The notes beneath the pieces are model-generated. The model had not been told where the DNA came from and did not search any database. It saw only the letters and a list, made by a program, of their open reading frames with translations. Position numbers and translations under genes: made by a program. This document shows, one piece after another, positions 25,301 to 40,100 of a DNA stretch of 64,000 nt. The stretch covers positions 6,563,160 to 6,627,159 of the forward strand of contig NC_064552.1 of the NCBI RefSeq assembly GCF_023856365.1, in the 5' to 3' direction. Position 1 is the stretch's first letter, and each line of letters starts with the position of its first letter. The stretch comes from Brienomyrus brachyistius (lineage: Eukaryota; Chordata; Actinopteri; Osteoglossiformes; Mormyridae).

Positions 25301-28300
25301 CGAAATGAGCACGCCATCTGCCAGGAATCTGTCTGCGGTGCTGAGGGAAGACAGCCGGCCTGAGCGAAGTCCTTACCGTCCCTTAAAGACCGAAACTCGC
25401 GCGGTCACCAAAGGCAGGAGCCAATTGCCCTTCACTGAGAAGAAAAGCAATATGGAACTTTATAAACTGCAGTTTTAGTTTTACAGTTTGTGCATTTATC
25501 TTATCTTTGTCCATATCCTGAAGAGGAAGTACAGAAAAGATTTACTTTCATTGACTTGATGATTTTTTCTCAGATGAAATCCCTTGGCTTTCTAATAACG
25601 TTAACATAACAAAAAAGAATATATTTATACAGATAGAACTGAGAAGTATTAGCTTTTAAAATCTCATTTCCATCATTATTTAACGTTTATTTTTACTTTA
25701 AAATGCGATACATCTTCAAGTTTGAAAGACAGTGCTGGTTGCACTGTGCATTTTCTCTTGCAATCGACATTAAAGATGAAAGAAGATGGAGACACAAGAG
25801 AAACGTGTTTTCGAACGTAAAAGTTCCCCCTTGTGTAGCTCAGCATCTGAAGGGTCCTAAATGCAGCACTGGGTGAAAGACTTGGCCGCTCTTGGTATCC
25901 AGTGGAATAAAAGTGTTTTGTTAGCATGTTGACCATAAGTGCAGTCTTTGCTGAGCATTTCCTCCTTACCCACGCTAAACACAAGCCAGTGCGCCCTTTA
26001 GGGGAAGCTGTTCCAATTAAAGCCGTACGGTCTCCCTGAAAGCCAAAACCACGCAGGGATGGCAGCTTTTAGTTTTAGCAGCGACAGCAGAATGGGGGGA
26101 ACCCAGCAAGACTAGAGGTGCCCACAAGAAAGCCGCCGGGAAGAGGTCAAGCGTGGAGCCGACGCACTCGCACGCTGACCCAGACAGAACGGGCCTCGCT
26201 CTCTCGCTCCCAGCAGCCTGGCGCTGTTTGTTCACCTGGTTCCTTTGCTGAAGTCTGGCGAGCACCGGCCCGTCTGGGCCAGATGTGTGGACCACGGCTG
26301 CTACCCTCAGCGATTCTGCGTTTGCACAACACATCTGGAGTGAAGAAACATTTTAGGTTCTGGGGTCAGGCCCCGTGTCTTTGCTTTCCTTCGCTCACAC
26401 GTCAGGGGGCCTCGCTGTGCCGTCGCACGTTGCATGTCGACGGGCAGTAAAAAGTTCCCATGCTGTTAATTACACACATCGATATTAGCTTACAAGTTAT
26501 CATTTTCCGAGAGCGGAATCAAAATAACCTCATAGACTTTGATGTGATGCTTCTTTTAAGAGGAGCTGGTTTTTTTGGCACTTTTACTTATCATTTCCAA
26601 AGAAAACAATTTCAGTAACTTCTGTGTATCAAAACACAACCCATGTAGTAGTAGTTGTAGTAGTAAAGATTACCTAAAGGTTACCCGCGTTATTTTTTAG
26701 AATTATTCCTGGATTTGTAGTTATTCACTAAAAAAAAAGAAACTTTTATTTTGGATGTTCTATTGCTAAGACTCGGTGTTTGGGTTCAGCAGAAACTGTG
26801 ATTTATTTCACGTGGCCTTGATCTCTGTTTGTGTCTGTTGCAGATGCAGATTCTGGACAAGTTCCCCCTCGAGGCCGGGCAGAAAGACCCAAAGAAGCGC
26901 ATCATCCCGTTTCTACCCGGTAAGCGGCGTGTTAGAGCGTAACGGGCCGGGATGAAGAAGCAAATTCTCTGCCGGCCGGAAATTCTCTGGTACTGCAGGA
27001 TAACATACTATCACATACACAACATTATCCAAACAATGGGTCTAAATAGCTCTAAATGCTAATAGCTTAAACTGTGGCTTGTCTATGCAAGTACCTGTTT
27101 ATTCCCTGCTGTACTATGTAACTATACTATTTAATGCTCTTTAGTAACATACTCAAGCTAAATTAGTTAGTATCCAAGTAGACCTCTAGATATAAAAGGT
27201 GAAGGCCTTACTTATTAGCGGAAATGACTAAGAAGTGTTGATGGCAGCGTCTTCCATTCGGGGTTTTTTGTTGGCTCTTTGGTGTCCCGCTTTCTGCTGA
27301 AGCTGCTGTTTAGGCTGGTCAGCACGTCCATTGTGGTTCGCCGCAGGAACCAGAGAAAGTAGGTGTGCCAGAAAGGAATGTATAGGCAACACTTTATTAA
27401 TAGTTGCATTTAGCGGACTGCAGATGGCTTATAGTGACTCCTGCCTCCCCCAGCTTTGACCCCCCTCCAGAGGCCGTGGACGCCGTTATCTGCGCGATAG
27501 AGAATCTTGCTCTGCTCAGCGTTGTTTGTTTTGACAGGAGGCCGATTCTCAGTCTCTTTGAGGGCCTCGTGCGTCGCTCCCGTGAGAGTAAACGTCCGCT
27601 GCTTATCGGATACTCCCCGAGTTCTGCGTACCTCTCCCCACAGCCTAACGTTGCAGATAAACGGTGCCATATTAATAGGTTTGAGCAAGATTATGTTCTG
27701 CTCTATGGCCTTGACATCTTTCAGCGTATCAGTGAAGTACAGAGACATTCCCTCAGGGGGTTAAAAAAATACACACCTTCCAGCTGCTTATCCTGCCTAG
27801 GATCACAGCGGGCATTGGAACCTCTCCCAGGCAGCATAGGGCGCAAGGCTGGGGTACGATTGGGCCAGGATGCCATTCCATAGCAGGGCATGCACCGGCG
27901 ATTTAGAAACGGCAGTTTGCCTAACTGTCTGACTTGGATTGTGGGTGGAAACCGGAGTACCCAGAGGAAAGCCATTTGACACACAGGTGGTGTTCAAACC
28001 CCAATTGTGTGCAGCAACAGCGCTGCCCACTGAGCCACTGTGCCTCCCAACCAATCGTGTTTAGGTTTATTTATTTGCCAGATGCATTTCTACCAATGGA
28101 CAAGTAGGTTGCATTAAATATGGTAATCAACACAAGCACACAATCAGTAAATACAAGCAGTGTTGAGCAGGTCACTTTTTAAATGTAATAGGTTACAGAT
28201 TACTAGTTATTCCAATAACAATGGAATTAGTAATGGAACTATTTTGATTACTTCGTCAAAGTAATGTAAGCTGAAAAGTCCAAACAACTTTACCAAAAGA

Positions 28301-31080
28301 CGGCATTTTTGCACAGTGGAAAGATGCAAAGTAACAAAATAAATGTTATTTTCTACATATCAGCTTTTTACTGAAAAGAATATATTCGAATGTTCCCCTT
28401 TATAATCACCAATATTATGATTAGTGACTGTAATTTTATTCCATTTTTTTTTCAGTAACTGTAATGGATTACAATTACATTTATTTTGTAATTTCATTAA
28501 ATAATGCCCTTACAGCTACGGCGTAGCTGTACTATTAGCCTTGTCAATTTAATGCAGCATCCATCAGCGAAGACTGAGCCATGTCTCGTGAGAGAAGAGA
28601 ATTAAATGTCACAATCTATTGTAATTTAATTCACTTCTGACTGAGGCTGATACATTTCATCCAGCTTCCATCAATAGGCCTGAAAATCTGCCGTGTTGCA
28701 GTTGTGTTATTTTTTCCCGAGTCCGGAGTCTAGTTTAACCACCTCCAGAGGTGTACAGCCTCTGTCCCTCTCCCCTGTAGTCTAGATATTTTCCTGGGGC
28801 GAGGAAAAATAAAATAAAGCCGAGAACTGCAGTCAGAATGTGTTAAAATGCCATCTTAAAATGTGCAACTTATTAGCTGTTTTTAAGTCTCCTGAGGGAT
28901 CTGCTTGGTAATGTGAGGAAATTGAGTTTCCTTTTAAACACGAACCAAGTCTTTCAGTTGAATGCCAACACTTTGTGATTCATTTTTTTTCACACCTGTT
29001 TTACCAAGACAAACAAATGTTAAACATACAATGACATGCATCCTTTGTATCTGTATTCCATGACTTGGCATCTTTCTGACAAAGATGTGATTTATTCTCT
29101 ATGTAACGTTTGTTCGAGCATGATAGCATTCACACTATTGCTATTGTTTTCTTGTTTTTGTTTTTTTCTCAGTAACTGAATCTGGAGCTATATTTACAGA
29201 TGCAGGAAATAAAATCTCATTAAGTTTTGTTTGCAAAGGTCACTGTGTTAATCATTCCACAGAGTCTAATCTCGATCCTTGGTCTCAAGGATGTTTTATA
29301 CACATTTTTTTTTTCATCAAACTGTGGTTACCTTGGCGGGCAGACTCTGTCTGCTGTGTGCGCTGTGATGTTTACACTCGGGGCACAGCGACGATGTGAG
29401 ACAGTGAGCCTGGTCATCGCACGACCTTCCTGCAAACGTTCCGGAAGATGTCGCAGTGTATCCATGCAGTGCCTAACATGACTAATTCATCATGTCAGGT
29501 CGTTCCAGTGATTTTGAGGTTGAGGGAAATTTGCGCGGATGATTTTCATGGCAAGTCATAGGCAACACTGGATAAAGTCGTACACTTTGTGTATTGTCAA
29601 GTATGCTCATTTTAGCTTTGTACCATTTGAATTTGCACAAACCATTGCATTTATCACATACCTTGCCTTTACATCTCTCTGTATCTTGCGTCTTGTTATC
29701 ATTCTCTGTTTGCTTATGACCTAAATGTTATATATTTATTGTTATGGCATCTCCAGGTGTAGCAAGTTGTGCCAACACAAATTTCCACCAATCTCCTATG
29801 GAGATTTTGTTATATGGTGCTATTGTACTGTAAATGCTTGGCTTGTGCTTTTCAATGTGCTTTTCAGGCTACCCTTCTGGCAGCTGAAATCCAGTTCACA
29901 CGTTTTCTGACACCTAGCGGTGACTATGGGCATCACACATTTTATAGTCATTTGGTAACAAACGACAAATGCTGTTTGGGCTTAATTAAAACATATATGG
30001 CAGATGTGTCAGTGATTCCTGACATTTATTATTTTTTTTATCAACTTAAAATGCAACCTTTAATTCTACATTGATGAAAAATGTTACCATCTCTGCTAAA
30101 TGTAAAACATTAGAAAAACATATACATTTTTTTTATTGTATTTGTGTTGTCTTTTTGTCTGACTCTTGCAGGTAAAATCCTGTTCCGTCGGAGTCATGTG
30201 CGAGATGTGGCCATTAGAAGGTTGCGTTTCATCGACGACTACTGCAGGGTAAGGCGTCTCCTCTCTCTCTTCGCACCAGAATGGGGCCGCAGGTAGCGAC
30301 CGGATGAATCCTCAGTGAATGGGATTACCTCATTCTGTCAATCACTGTCTGCTCTGCTCATATGGCTTCAGAAATGCAATAAATAAGCCAGCAGCTGGTG
30401 GGTCAAGTCACACTGTGACTGACAGCGCACGCTACACTGGGAGTTCAAACTCCTGTTCCTACCTGCACAAGGCAGAGGAACTTTTACTCGCTTCAGAATC
30501 GTATGCAATTTTCCTGCGGGCTCAATTGCACCCCCTATTGGTCTGATGAAAAATGCTATAAAACATATTCAGTAGTTCAAAAACATTAAATTGTCTTGTA
30601 AAGTTATATTTCAAAATATGACTTGTATTAGTTATATGAATGTGTAATAATAGTTTATTGTGAATATATTTACAATTTCTTTTTTACAAATTTATTTATC
30701 TGGCTCTCTTGCAGCACAGTGTCGCCTATGTTGAGAATCCAGTTTAAACATGCAGTCATTTCTGACTTTTATCCACTGCACCTGAACCGTTATAGTCTGC
30801 CTGAAGATGTCATAATGATTAAGGAGCAGCCATCGTCCAGGCGTGCAGTCCAGGGAGTCTGCAATACAGACATACACAGCTTCTTAGAACAAGGCCTGGC
30901 AGGCAAAAACCAATTAATTCGTCCATTTGTTCATGTACCGTTTCACCGTTTCCTGACTGATGTAGCAAGAAATCAGTAAAATAGCCATGATGACTAGATT
31001 CATCTGGAAATGGGGCCTAGTCTGGCACAGCTGCGAAGGAAACATGTCACTCGTACGACTCCTTCTGTCGGCAGTGTTCT

Positions 31081-31111
<31 letters not shown>

Positions 31112-34100
31112 GCACGGTATTCAACCTGTGATATGAATATGCATGTGGCCATTCAGTCTTTTAACCATCAGCTGTCTTTCTGTGCCTGTAGCTACAGGCG
31201 AGTGGCTTGTGCGAGGGTTTTAGCTCCAGAGCTCTAGCTGCAGTAGTAATGTCGTTAAACACGTTCCGTGGCAGAGGTGCGTGGCCTTCGGCGATATCTC
31301 CGCTCGCTGGTATCGTCAGGAAACACAGAGTCCGGCGGCTTCTGTAACTTCCTTTGGAGAAGTAAATGGGATCAGAAAAAAATGGCAACAGAGACATTCA
31401 GAACAATACATTGCACTTCTTGGATACGGCTGTAAACATAGTAAAGCATAACCCCTGGAATGTCTGTATTTATAGCAGACCTGAATTGACTGAGACGTGC
31501 ATAGTGTATAGGGGTGTCCACATGGTTTGACAAGTAGAGCCTTTTGTTAACATGGCAAAGGTTGTGGGTTCAAGTCCCAGAGAGCACACATTTAAAATGA
31601 TAGTAACCTGTCGCTTTGGATAAACACGTCGGATAAACGGATATGTTCTTTAACATGTGAATGTAGAGAAATCATTTATATTCCTGATATAGTGAAAGAG
31701 AATCGTGACTGGTGTAACAACACAAGGCCGGACGAGTGATGCTTTGACGAGGTGAACTGCGAATCTTGGCGGCTGCCATCTGTTTTCCTCTGGTTAATTC
31801 CAAGTCCCTGGTCCCGTTCCCCCCCCCCCCCCCCCCCCCAAACGCATCCTCCCTCTTCCTTTGGATGCGGCGCCAAGGCCTCGCATGTCGCCCCAGCTGG
31901 CGGATGTAAACAAACTCTGGAAGAGTGCAGTGAGCCAGATGCTGAAGTAACTCTGCAAGACAGTGGCGTGCTATAGGAGGGGGGCGGGGGGGGGGGGGTG
32001 GTGGTTGTGGTAGCTAGTCATGTGTGTTGAATATATAAACATGATAAACTACAGACTTCAAGATAAGTCTGGAAAAGTAACCATCACTAGGAATGTAATT
32101 ATGCAGTTAATGAGACGATTTATTTGATCAATTCAGAACATTCACTTGATTTATTTGTAGCACATGAGGATCTTTTGAGCTGTTTTTTTAAAATAAAACG
32201 TGAGTACTGTATTAGCTATTTTTTTTCTCGATTCTCGGTTGCTCACGATTTACTAAATCAAAGACGTATATTCCGTAAGGCCTCCATCGGGAAAAGTGGT
32301 GGGAATATGATGATGGTGATGTAAGCGTTGCTCTTTGGCTGAACAGTATTATGTGAAATGGGTAATTAATGAGCTCTCTTAAGAGAAAATTCAGTACAAT
32401 ATTCCTTTGGCTGAAGCATATTTTTGTTTGTTTTTTTTATATAGAATGCTTCGCCAAGGTAATCAACCTTGTGACCCTCTGTGCTATCCAGCAGTGAGGG
32501 TCGGTAATGACTTCATACACTTTTTTACTGTGGGACAAGTTGACCTTATTTCCTCCCACTGTCACACCCCCCCCCCTTTTTTTTAGGCCCTTGTGCGATT
32601 GCCTCCGCAGATCTCTCAGAGCGAGGATGTGCTGAGATTCTTTGAGACTAAGGAGGAGGACGTCAACCCCCCCAAAGAGTGAGTGTCGCCATTGGTTTGC
32701 ACATTTCAGATCTTGGTTACTCTGACTCATCAGAGATAACGAAGCTGAAATCTATATCATCCGTACATCTGAGTCGTCCGGCAGTGACATTACCACAGGT
32801 GAAGTAGGAATGACATTTGTTGAGGCTGAACATTGTGGTGAAATTTTGAGTACCTTGCACCAAGTGATACTTAATCCGGGGCTATAAATTGTCTTATTTT
32901 TCTGCTGCGGTCTCACAAAGTGTCCCAGAAAAGCTGAGAGGTTTGTTTACAACGAAGACTTTGAACTGAGGAAGCAAGGGTTTCACTTTAATTCAATCAG
33001 CAGAAGGCCTCACAGATATTATTAACTTTGGCTCTCACTGCAGGATTTTCACCAATGTGTCCTCAAGTGAACAATTCAGCTCCACAATGAACACTGCTGT
33101 CTCTATTCCCTATGTAATATATATAATATGAATGGTTGTTTTGGTATCTCCTTGTTCACAGTCTAGTGGAAGTGAATTTCAATATTATTTGTAAATACTA
33201 CATATAAATCAAATTTTCACATTGAGGGGCAGTGGTGCAGTGGTTAGCACTGTTGCCTCACATCTCTGGGACCTGGGTTTGAGTCTCCGCCTGGGTCACA
33301 TGTGTATGGAGTTTGCATGTTCTTCTCATGTCGTTGTGGGGTTTCCTCCGGGTACTCCGGTTTCCCCCCACAGTCCAAAAACATGCTGAGGCTAATTGGA
33401 GTTGCTAAATTGCCCGTAGGTGTGCATGTGTGAGTGCATGGTGTGTGAGTGTGTCCTGCGATGGGCTGGCCCCCCATCCTGAGTTGTTCCCTGCCTCGTG
33501 CCCATTGCTTCCGGGATAGGCTCCGGACCCCCCGCGACCCAGTAGGATAAGTAGTTTGGAAAATGGATGGATGGATATATAAATCAAATTTTCACATTGA
33601 GGGGCAGTGGTGCAGTGGTTAGCACTGTTGCCTCACATCTCTGGGACCCGGGTTTGAGTCTCTGCCATGGTTCCATGTGTGTGGAGTTTGCATGTTCTAC
33701 CCGTGTCATCGTGGGGTTTCCTCTGGGTACTCCGGTTTCCCCCCACAGTCCAAAAACACGCTGAGGCTAATTGGGGTTACCGAATTGCGTGTGCATGCGT
33801 CGTCTGCGATGGGTTAGCGCCCCATCTTGGGTTATCCCACGCCTTGCGCCCGTAGGCACCGGACCTCCCGGTTTCAGAAAATGGATGGATGGAAATTTTG
33901 CAATGCATGAAAAGGAGAAACCCAACAATATGAGGAATGGAAAAACATACAAAGCTGGAGTAAGATTGAGATCTGCACCCTGGGTGGCTTTGGCACGTTA
34001 CACGGATCGTTTTTGGATGAGCAAGCAAACTTCACACCCCACCCAAATTCTTCAGGCACCGGTATATGACAATTAGGAGTGTTATTCAGAGTTAGTTTCA

Positions 34101-37100
34101 GTCTTAAAAATGGGAAAAGTTGCATGCATTTCAGTTAAAAACTGACCTAGATGGGCAGAAAGTCTTTTTGTTGGTACATCCTGGATTTAAATGTTCTTAC
34201 TGGAAGATTGGCAGCTGGTCTTTCTGCTCGTTTACTAGACATATTGAAAGCTGCCTGTCACCACCAGAGATGTGTTCCACATGTGAAGGTGTATCGCTTT
34301 ACAGGGATGCTCCTGGTAATCCCCGGAAAATCGAGTCGATCAGCAGAGGTCACTGTAGCGCAGACGCTCCGTTTGCCGGTAAATCCAGTCACGCTGAGGC
34401 CAGAGGCTCGGCGTTGGCGGTCAGAGGCTTTGAAGTAAGCACACCTTTCTCCATGGTTTGGATGCATGTCTGTGGCAGTGGTGTGCCTTACCTCTGGGGC
34501 TGAGAGGAGTCGCCTAGTATCCGCTGTTCCACAGATTGTCATGTTCAGTTAGGTTTGCTGTAAGAGTAAGAGCAAGGGTTCACGCTTCGGACAATGCGAT
34601 AAAAATCAGGAGAAAGTGGAATCGCCTCACAGCCGGTTTATTCCCGTAGTTGTTATCTGCTGCTTTGCAGAGTATTGTTGTGTAAATGACAGAGATCTCA
34701 GAGAATCTGTTCCTGTACAGTAAAGAATTGCTAATGTAAAATGTGACTGATTGAAAAATAAGGCCTTTGGCTATCGAGGCTGATCATAGTTAGCATAACA
34801 ACACATGTTAGAAACAAAGGCCAATGACAGAATCATATTTAATTAACCCAAAGCAAGTTGTGGGGCCTTCAGTTTTCTCCTCTGGGAGATATATATTGTT
34901 GTTGCTATTCTTGTCACTGAGTTTTTTTGTTTTCTTTCTGTGAACTGTGACCTTTCTCAGACTGCATGCTTCCTTTGAGCATTAGAGAGTAAAACATATT
35001 TCCCTGCACCTTGGTAGAGAGGCTCAAGGAGCTGCATGCTGTCCGGAATGTGAAGCATTTGTATATATACACGGGAAGCAACTTGCTACTTGAGATTCCT
35101 AAGATACTCAAACTGTCCACTAGGAGGTAGTATTGTCATATGAAGATGATGTTGGTGTAGTCGAATGCTAATAATGTGCTGTGATGAGTTTTTTTTTAAT
35201 TATATAAATAAATGAAAATTATAAACTCTTATTGCTAAATAGGTATAGTATATAATTAATTTGTATCTCCTTTTTAGAACCCCTCTTTTTATGAATAATA
35301 CTGCATAATTTCATATTTTTTGTTTGAATACGTAAATTGGAAAATGGTACTATATGCCACCCTGACAATTATGGAGTTAAGTATATACAAAAAATGTTAT
35401 GATAATTTTAGTACAATTTTTAACAATCAAGATAATATGTTACCTGTATACAGCTGCATATATTCACGTTAAGCACCCTGTTCAAGGGTACAACAGCAGG
35501 GCCCATTTTAGATTTTCAGATTTTGATCAGGCTTGTGTCACGCCTGTAATCATTAGGTTATTAGTGACCTCGATTTATTGAAAAGTTCGTACCAGTTTGT
35601 ATACGTGACAAATGTATATGCAGCCTACCCTTCATATCCGCTGGGTTCCGTATCTGTGAATTCGACCAATATTCAGGGAAGAAAAATAATCCAGAAAGTT
35701 CCAAAGATGCAAAGGTTGACTGTGTGTCATGCTGAGCCCTACACTGCATACATGTGAATATAATGATCTGTATGCACACCCTGCTGTAACCTGCATCCAT
35801 ACTGAGCATGTGCAGACTTCTTTTGTTTATTTCCTGAACAATACAGTATAACATCAATTTCCACAGCATTTACATCGTATTGGGAATTATCGGTTATCTA
35901 GATGATTTGAAGTATACGGGAGGTTAAGCGTAAGTAATATGTTGATACTGCGCCATTTAATGTAACTGAGCATCCATGGATTTTGGCATCCAGGAGGGTC
36001 TTGGAGTCAACCCCCCCCCCCCCTCAGATATCGAGAGACGACTATCCCTGAAGAAAAATGACTTTGCGGCACGGAAGTGTACCATTTCGTTTTGCCTTTG
36101 CGCTGGAAAGACTCTCTTTAAAAGTCCAGTCCTTCTAAGTGATTTTCAGCAATGCAGTTAATTTCCAGAACTCAGGGTTGTCACACTTTGTCTCAAGGTC
36201 CCTGACATGGATACGCCTGCTGATTGGAGAAGGTTAGAGTTTCCAGAGACTTCAGGCCTAAGATTGATCTCCAGTTAGAGAGGGGTGTAATCGATACAGG
36301 ACAAAGCGGGCAAACACATCCGTGGAAATTGTCGCCGAAGAAGAGACCGCAAAACCATCCGAGGGGTTTACCTTGTAACTTCGATGTGTGTTTATCGATT
36401 CTTTGAAATTGAATACATAGCATTCGATACATTTACACGCAAACTTTGAATTAGGCTACGTGTGTTTTACAAGTTTATCAGAATCGTTTTCTGATTCCAC
36501 AGAGAGACATATGCAAAGGAATTGTTTGTTTTGTTAGACTTTGGTTTGGCTTTTGTTTTTAGCTGTTGGTTACATTTAGCCTTCCGAACAAAAGGCTAGG
36601 ATATAGTGCATGATGAATTTTTTTGTTCAGTCAAATACAAAACAGTTACTTGTGGTTCCGAAAGCATGTGAAACACTTTCCTTTTGTGCCTTGTTTTTAG
36701 CAAGGAAGTAATTTGTTGATATTAAATTTCAAAACGACCAAGGAAAATCCTGGCTTGACCTAGGGACATCAAAACCGAATGTGGAAAAAGGCAAAGTGTG
36801 GACTGGCTCCACCCCCGCCAGCCCCCCCCACCGGGGCACTTTCACGGCAGAGCGACGACGTGGTACCGAAGTTTGGCTCTGGCCTCTGTTCCGGAATCTG
36901 TCCACTTCATCAGTTTCGGGGCAGGGAGCTTGCGGGAGACCTTCTTAGCATAGACAAAGACGGCCTTTCAGGCCCTGAAATAACCACCACTATTCCAGCT
37001 GCGACCTCATGCTTCCGAAGGCACGGATTAACATTCAGGAGCCGGAAGATATTCATCTCAAGCATGTTACATTTGAACGTTTTTTTACATTTCGTGTCAA

Positions 37101-40100
37101 TGGGCTTTTATATGCTGATAAGCTTCTAAAAATAAATATCAAACTATCCACTGGTATATTGCAGTATTTATAATGGTATTTTGGATAATGTATGCTGCAT
37201 TTTTAACAAAAAAAAAACTCACCACAGAAAACTCCAACATGCAAAATATTGATTTTAAATTAGTATTTTCTTTTTGTTTTAACCAAATAATAATGAACAG
37301 AACTTTATGAAACCAAATGATCTTTGTCGAGGTGACTATAAATATTTAAATGTGACTTTTTGAAATCCTATCATGCGTCTGTCAACAGACACTTTCGCAC
37401 ATGAGCCGAAATCAAGAACTGAATTATCATTAAATGTCCAACAGGATCAAAGGCTTTTCTGAACAAGTCAATATGTTTCAAATTTTATGATGGAAATATA
37501 GTGAATTATAATAGAGATATTGCCAGTCCCTGTTTATTTTTTCACACTGCCTGTAATTGTTCATTCACTCCCTACATCAATAGAAAATAAAGTCTCAACC
37601 AAAGCGCAGTGATGAACCCGTGACCGTTTCAGTAGTGGTTTGCGGCTTCCTGATCTGACGTGGGGTTGAGCACGCTGGAAGGTGTTTGAAGTCCACTCCT
37701 TAGCTGCCAGAGGGTGTGTATTGGAAAAAGTGCCACAACGGAAAACTATAAAAACTGACGTTAAAAAATTGTAAGGCTGTATCCTGTTCAGTGAGTAATG
37801 CAGGGAAGATCACAGTACTCATGCGATACGTCTATCTAGATTTATGTTGTGGATTTTGCTTTTATCTATCTAAACACATAAACAAGGCTGAAGCTTAAAA
37901 ACAAGTAAGTCTCTATACATCTCGGCAATATGTAAGCATTTTTGAGGAACGTGTGAAATGAAATTGTGCTGTATTTGCACAAGTACTGGTGCTTTGGAAT
38001 TCTTTATTTCCGGTATATCCCATCCTCTCTCCTTTGAGACATTTGTACACTTGAATACAATTGAGGGTGAAGCTTTGGGTTGGAACTTAGGGTTGGCTAT
38101 TTATCTGGCACCATTGGAGTGTTTTTTTATTTTTTTGGAGGGGGGGGGGAGTTAAGGGCCTTGCTGGAGGGGTCAGTGGATATGTCAGTTTTCTGCCGAG
38201 GATGGGATTCAAACCAGCAACCTTCCGGTCCCAGGCCTAATCCACTAAGCCGCACTTCATCTGCCCATTTATCTATATATCTTTCGTTTACAGAACATAT
38301 ATCAGTGGATTATTGCACGGTTTCTGCCTCGTTAAATGTTCTGTGGCACGTATGAGAGGCAGATGTTGTGGACAACTGAATACAGACAAGATCTGAACCC
38401 CCCCCGGGCTAAACGAGGAATCATTTACTGCTGTTCAAATCCACACAATTTCGTCGATTAGCTTTCCTACGATGTTCCTCCTCCCACCTCATCCTCAGCA
38501 TGATGGAAAAGGTTGTATCTGACATGCTGTATCAGAAACCAGCGCTATCACTACCCCCAGAGAGACACCTTGTCTAATTTATAGCGAGCCAGTATTTGTG
38601 GCTGTACTACAAAGGCTATCTTGTCGCGTGTCCCCATTCAGAGAAGCGGCTATCTCTGACTTCTTGGCCTCAACGCCCAGGGGACATCCGCTGTGGAAAG
38701 GGGGAATCCCTGGGCTTCAGCGGGCCCAGCTGATTCGCTACAGCGATATTCGGGTGACGGATCTGTGAAAGGAATTCGGCGAGAAGTTAAGGGGGGGGGG
38801 GGGGGGAGGGGGGCTTCACAGAATTCCACTGAACCTCGGCCAGATCAAAGGACGCTATCCTTGTAAAAATAGAAGTGCACGGAGGGTGGAACTGCGCATA
38901 CTTCCTCAAGTTGGGATATTCCAGGTGTCACATGACTATAATTCTCGGTTGGGAAGTGCCAGTGACTGTCGTATTTGGTTTGCTGCCTCTGGTTCCTTTC
39001 ACGAAAACAGACCCTGAATTTTCTTAAAAGCAACAGCCCATTATCAGCTCTCAGAAGGTCCCAATGTAATTTCTGCCGGTAGTGTTTACAATTACTGTTT
39101 AACTACTAGGAAACCTCATATATGCTTTTCTAAATTAGACTGTCTATCTATCTCTGTCGGGTGGTATAAGCCTGTTTATTTCAAAAGAGCAGTGTTAGCT
39201 TATTTGATCCCACCCGTCCATTTTCTGTAATCGCTTGTTCTATTCAGGGTCACAGGGGATCCAGAGCTTATGGATGTAAGGCAGGGAATTTCCTAGGATG
39301 GGGTGGCAGCCCATCACTGGGCAAACTTAGATGCAATTTAGTAACTTCCATTAACCTCAGCATGTTTTTGCCCTGTGTGAGAAAACCAGAAGGAAATACC
39401 ACAATGACAGGGGGAGAACATGCAAACTCCACACACAGTCTCGAACCCTGGTCCCAGAGGTGTGAGGTAACAGTGCCGACCCCAACACCAACCCAGTTTT
39501 GGTATTGTAGGTATCTTTCCTCAAAGGCTGTAACGTACGGAGCGTTGCTATATACGACGAGGGGATTCAGCTGTAGCTCAAGCTCAGTGCTTTAGGTTAA
39601 ATAGTGCATTTCTGAAAGTACACATTCAGTCACAGATGTAGAAACACTCTCTGATTTGCGCATCTAGCTTTTGTGCTGACAAACCCTGAGGTACTCGCAT
39701 GAGGCTCTATAATGCCCCCTGCAGGTTCAGCGTTACATTACATTTCAGAATCTCTGCAGATGTACAAGAACAAAATAAACATAATGAAATTCTGTGTTTT
39801 CGCTGGAAAGTAAGACGTTCTCCACAAGTATTTATTATACATTCTCACATCCTCTTTTAAGTTAGCTGTGTTTTTGTAAATCTTTTCATTGGACATGTGT
39901 GAATTTGTTGATTACTTTGTACTGTGTTGGTCATTTACTGGAGAATTTTTCTGTTTTTTTTTTTTTTTATTTATTTATCTGAGGTGAGGAAATAGGTTTA
40001 TATGGAGACAGATATCTTTCTTGAAGCCAGTGTTGGGATGCAGCTGCATTGATTTTGGCCTCTGTCTGTCTGTCTGTCTGTATGTCATTTGTGAGATGCT

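Larger units (their letters stand above)
13933..26843 (+). other. SH3PXD2A intron 2
   Basis: 12.9-kb GT-AG intron. It holds SINEs at about 16166, 18803, 20771 and 22632, an L2-like LINE remnant (17337-17995), a TIR element (18638-19254), a CATC microsatellite and long G runs. A GC-rich stretch at 25110-25470 and 26080-26440 has open frames on both strands but no recognisable protein. Confidence 0.85.
26920..30171 (+). other. SH3PXD2A intron 3
   Basis: 3.3-kb GT-AG intron with a minus-strand SINE at 27777-28050 and GTAAT/ATTAC-rich repeat-like sequence at 28160-28510. Nothing is recognised in the remainder. Confidence 0.85.
30249..32586 (+). other. SH3PXD2A intron 4
   Basis: 2.3-kb GT-AG intron with a GA microsatellite, a tRNA-like SINE (31512-31640) and a 21-nt C run (31819-31839). 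Nothing else is recognised. Confidence 0.85.

Noticed and set aside
25110..26440. Possible extra gene in GC-rich parts of intron 2
   Set aside because: Open frames exist on both strands but are short, overlapping and without recognisable domains or splice structure.
18803..33300. tRNA-like box A and box B motifs at several places
   Set aside because: They belong to tRNA-derived SINE heads. No cloverleaf with intact acceptor stem was found, so no true tRNA gene is called.
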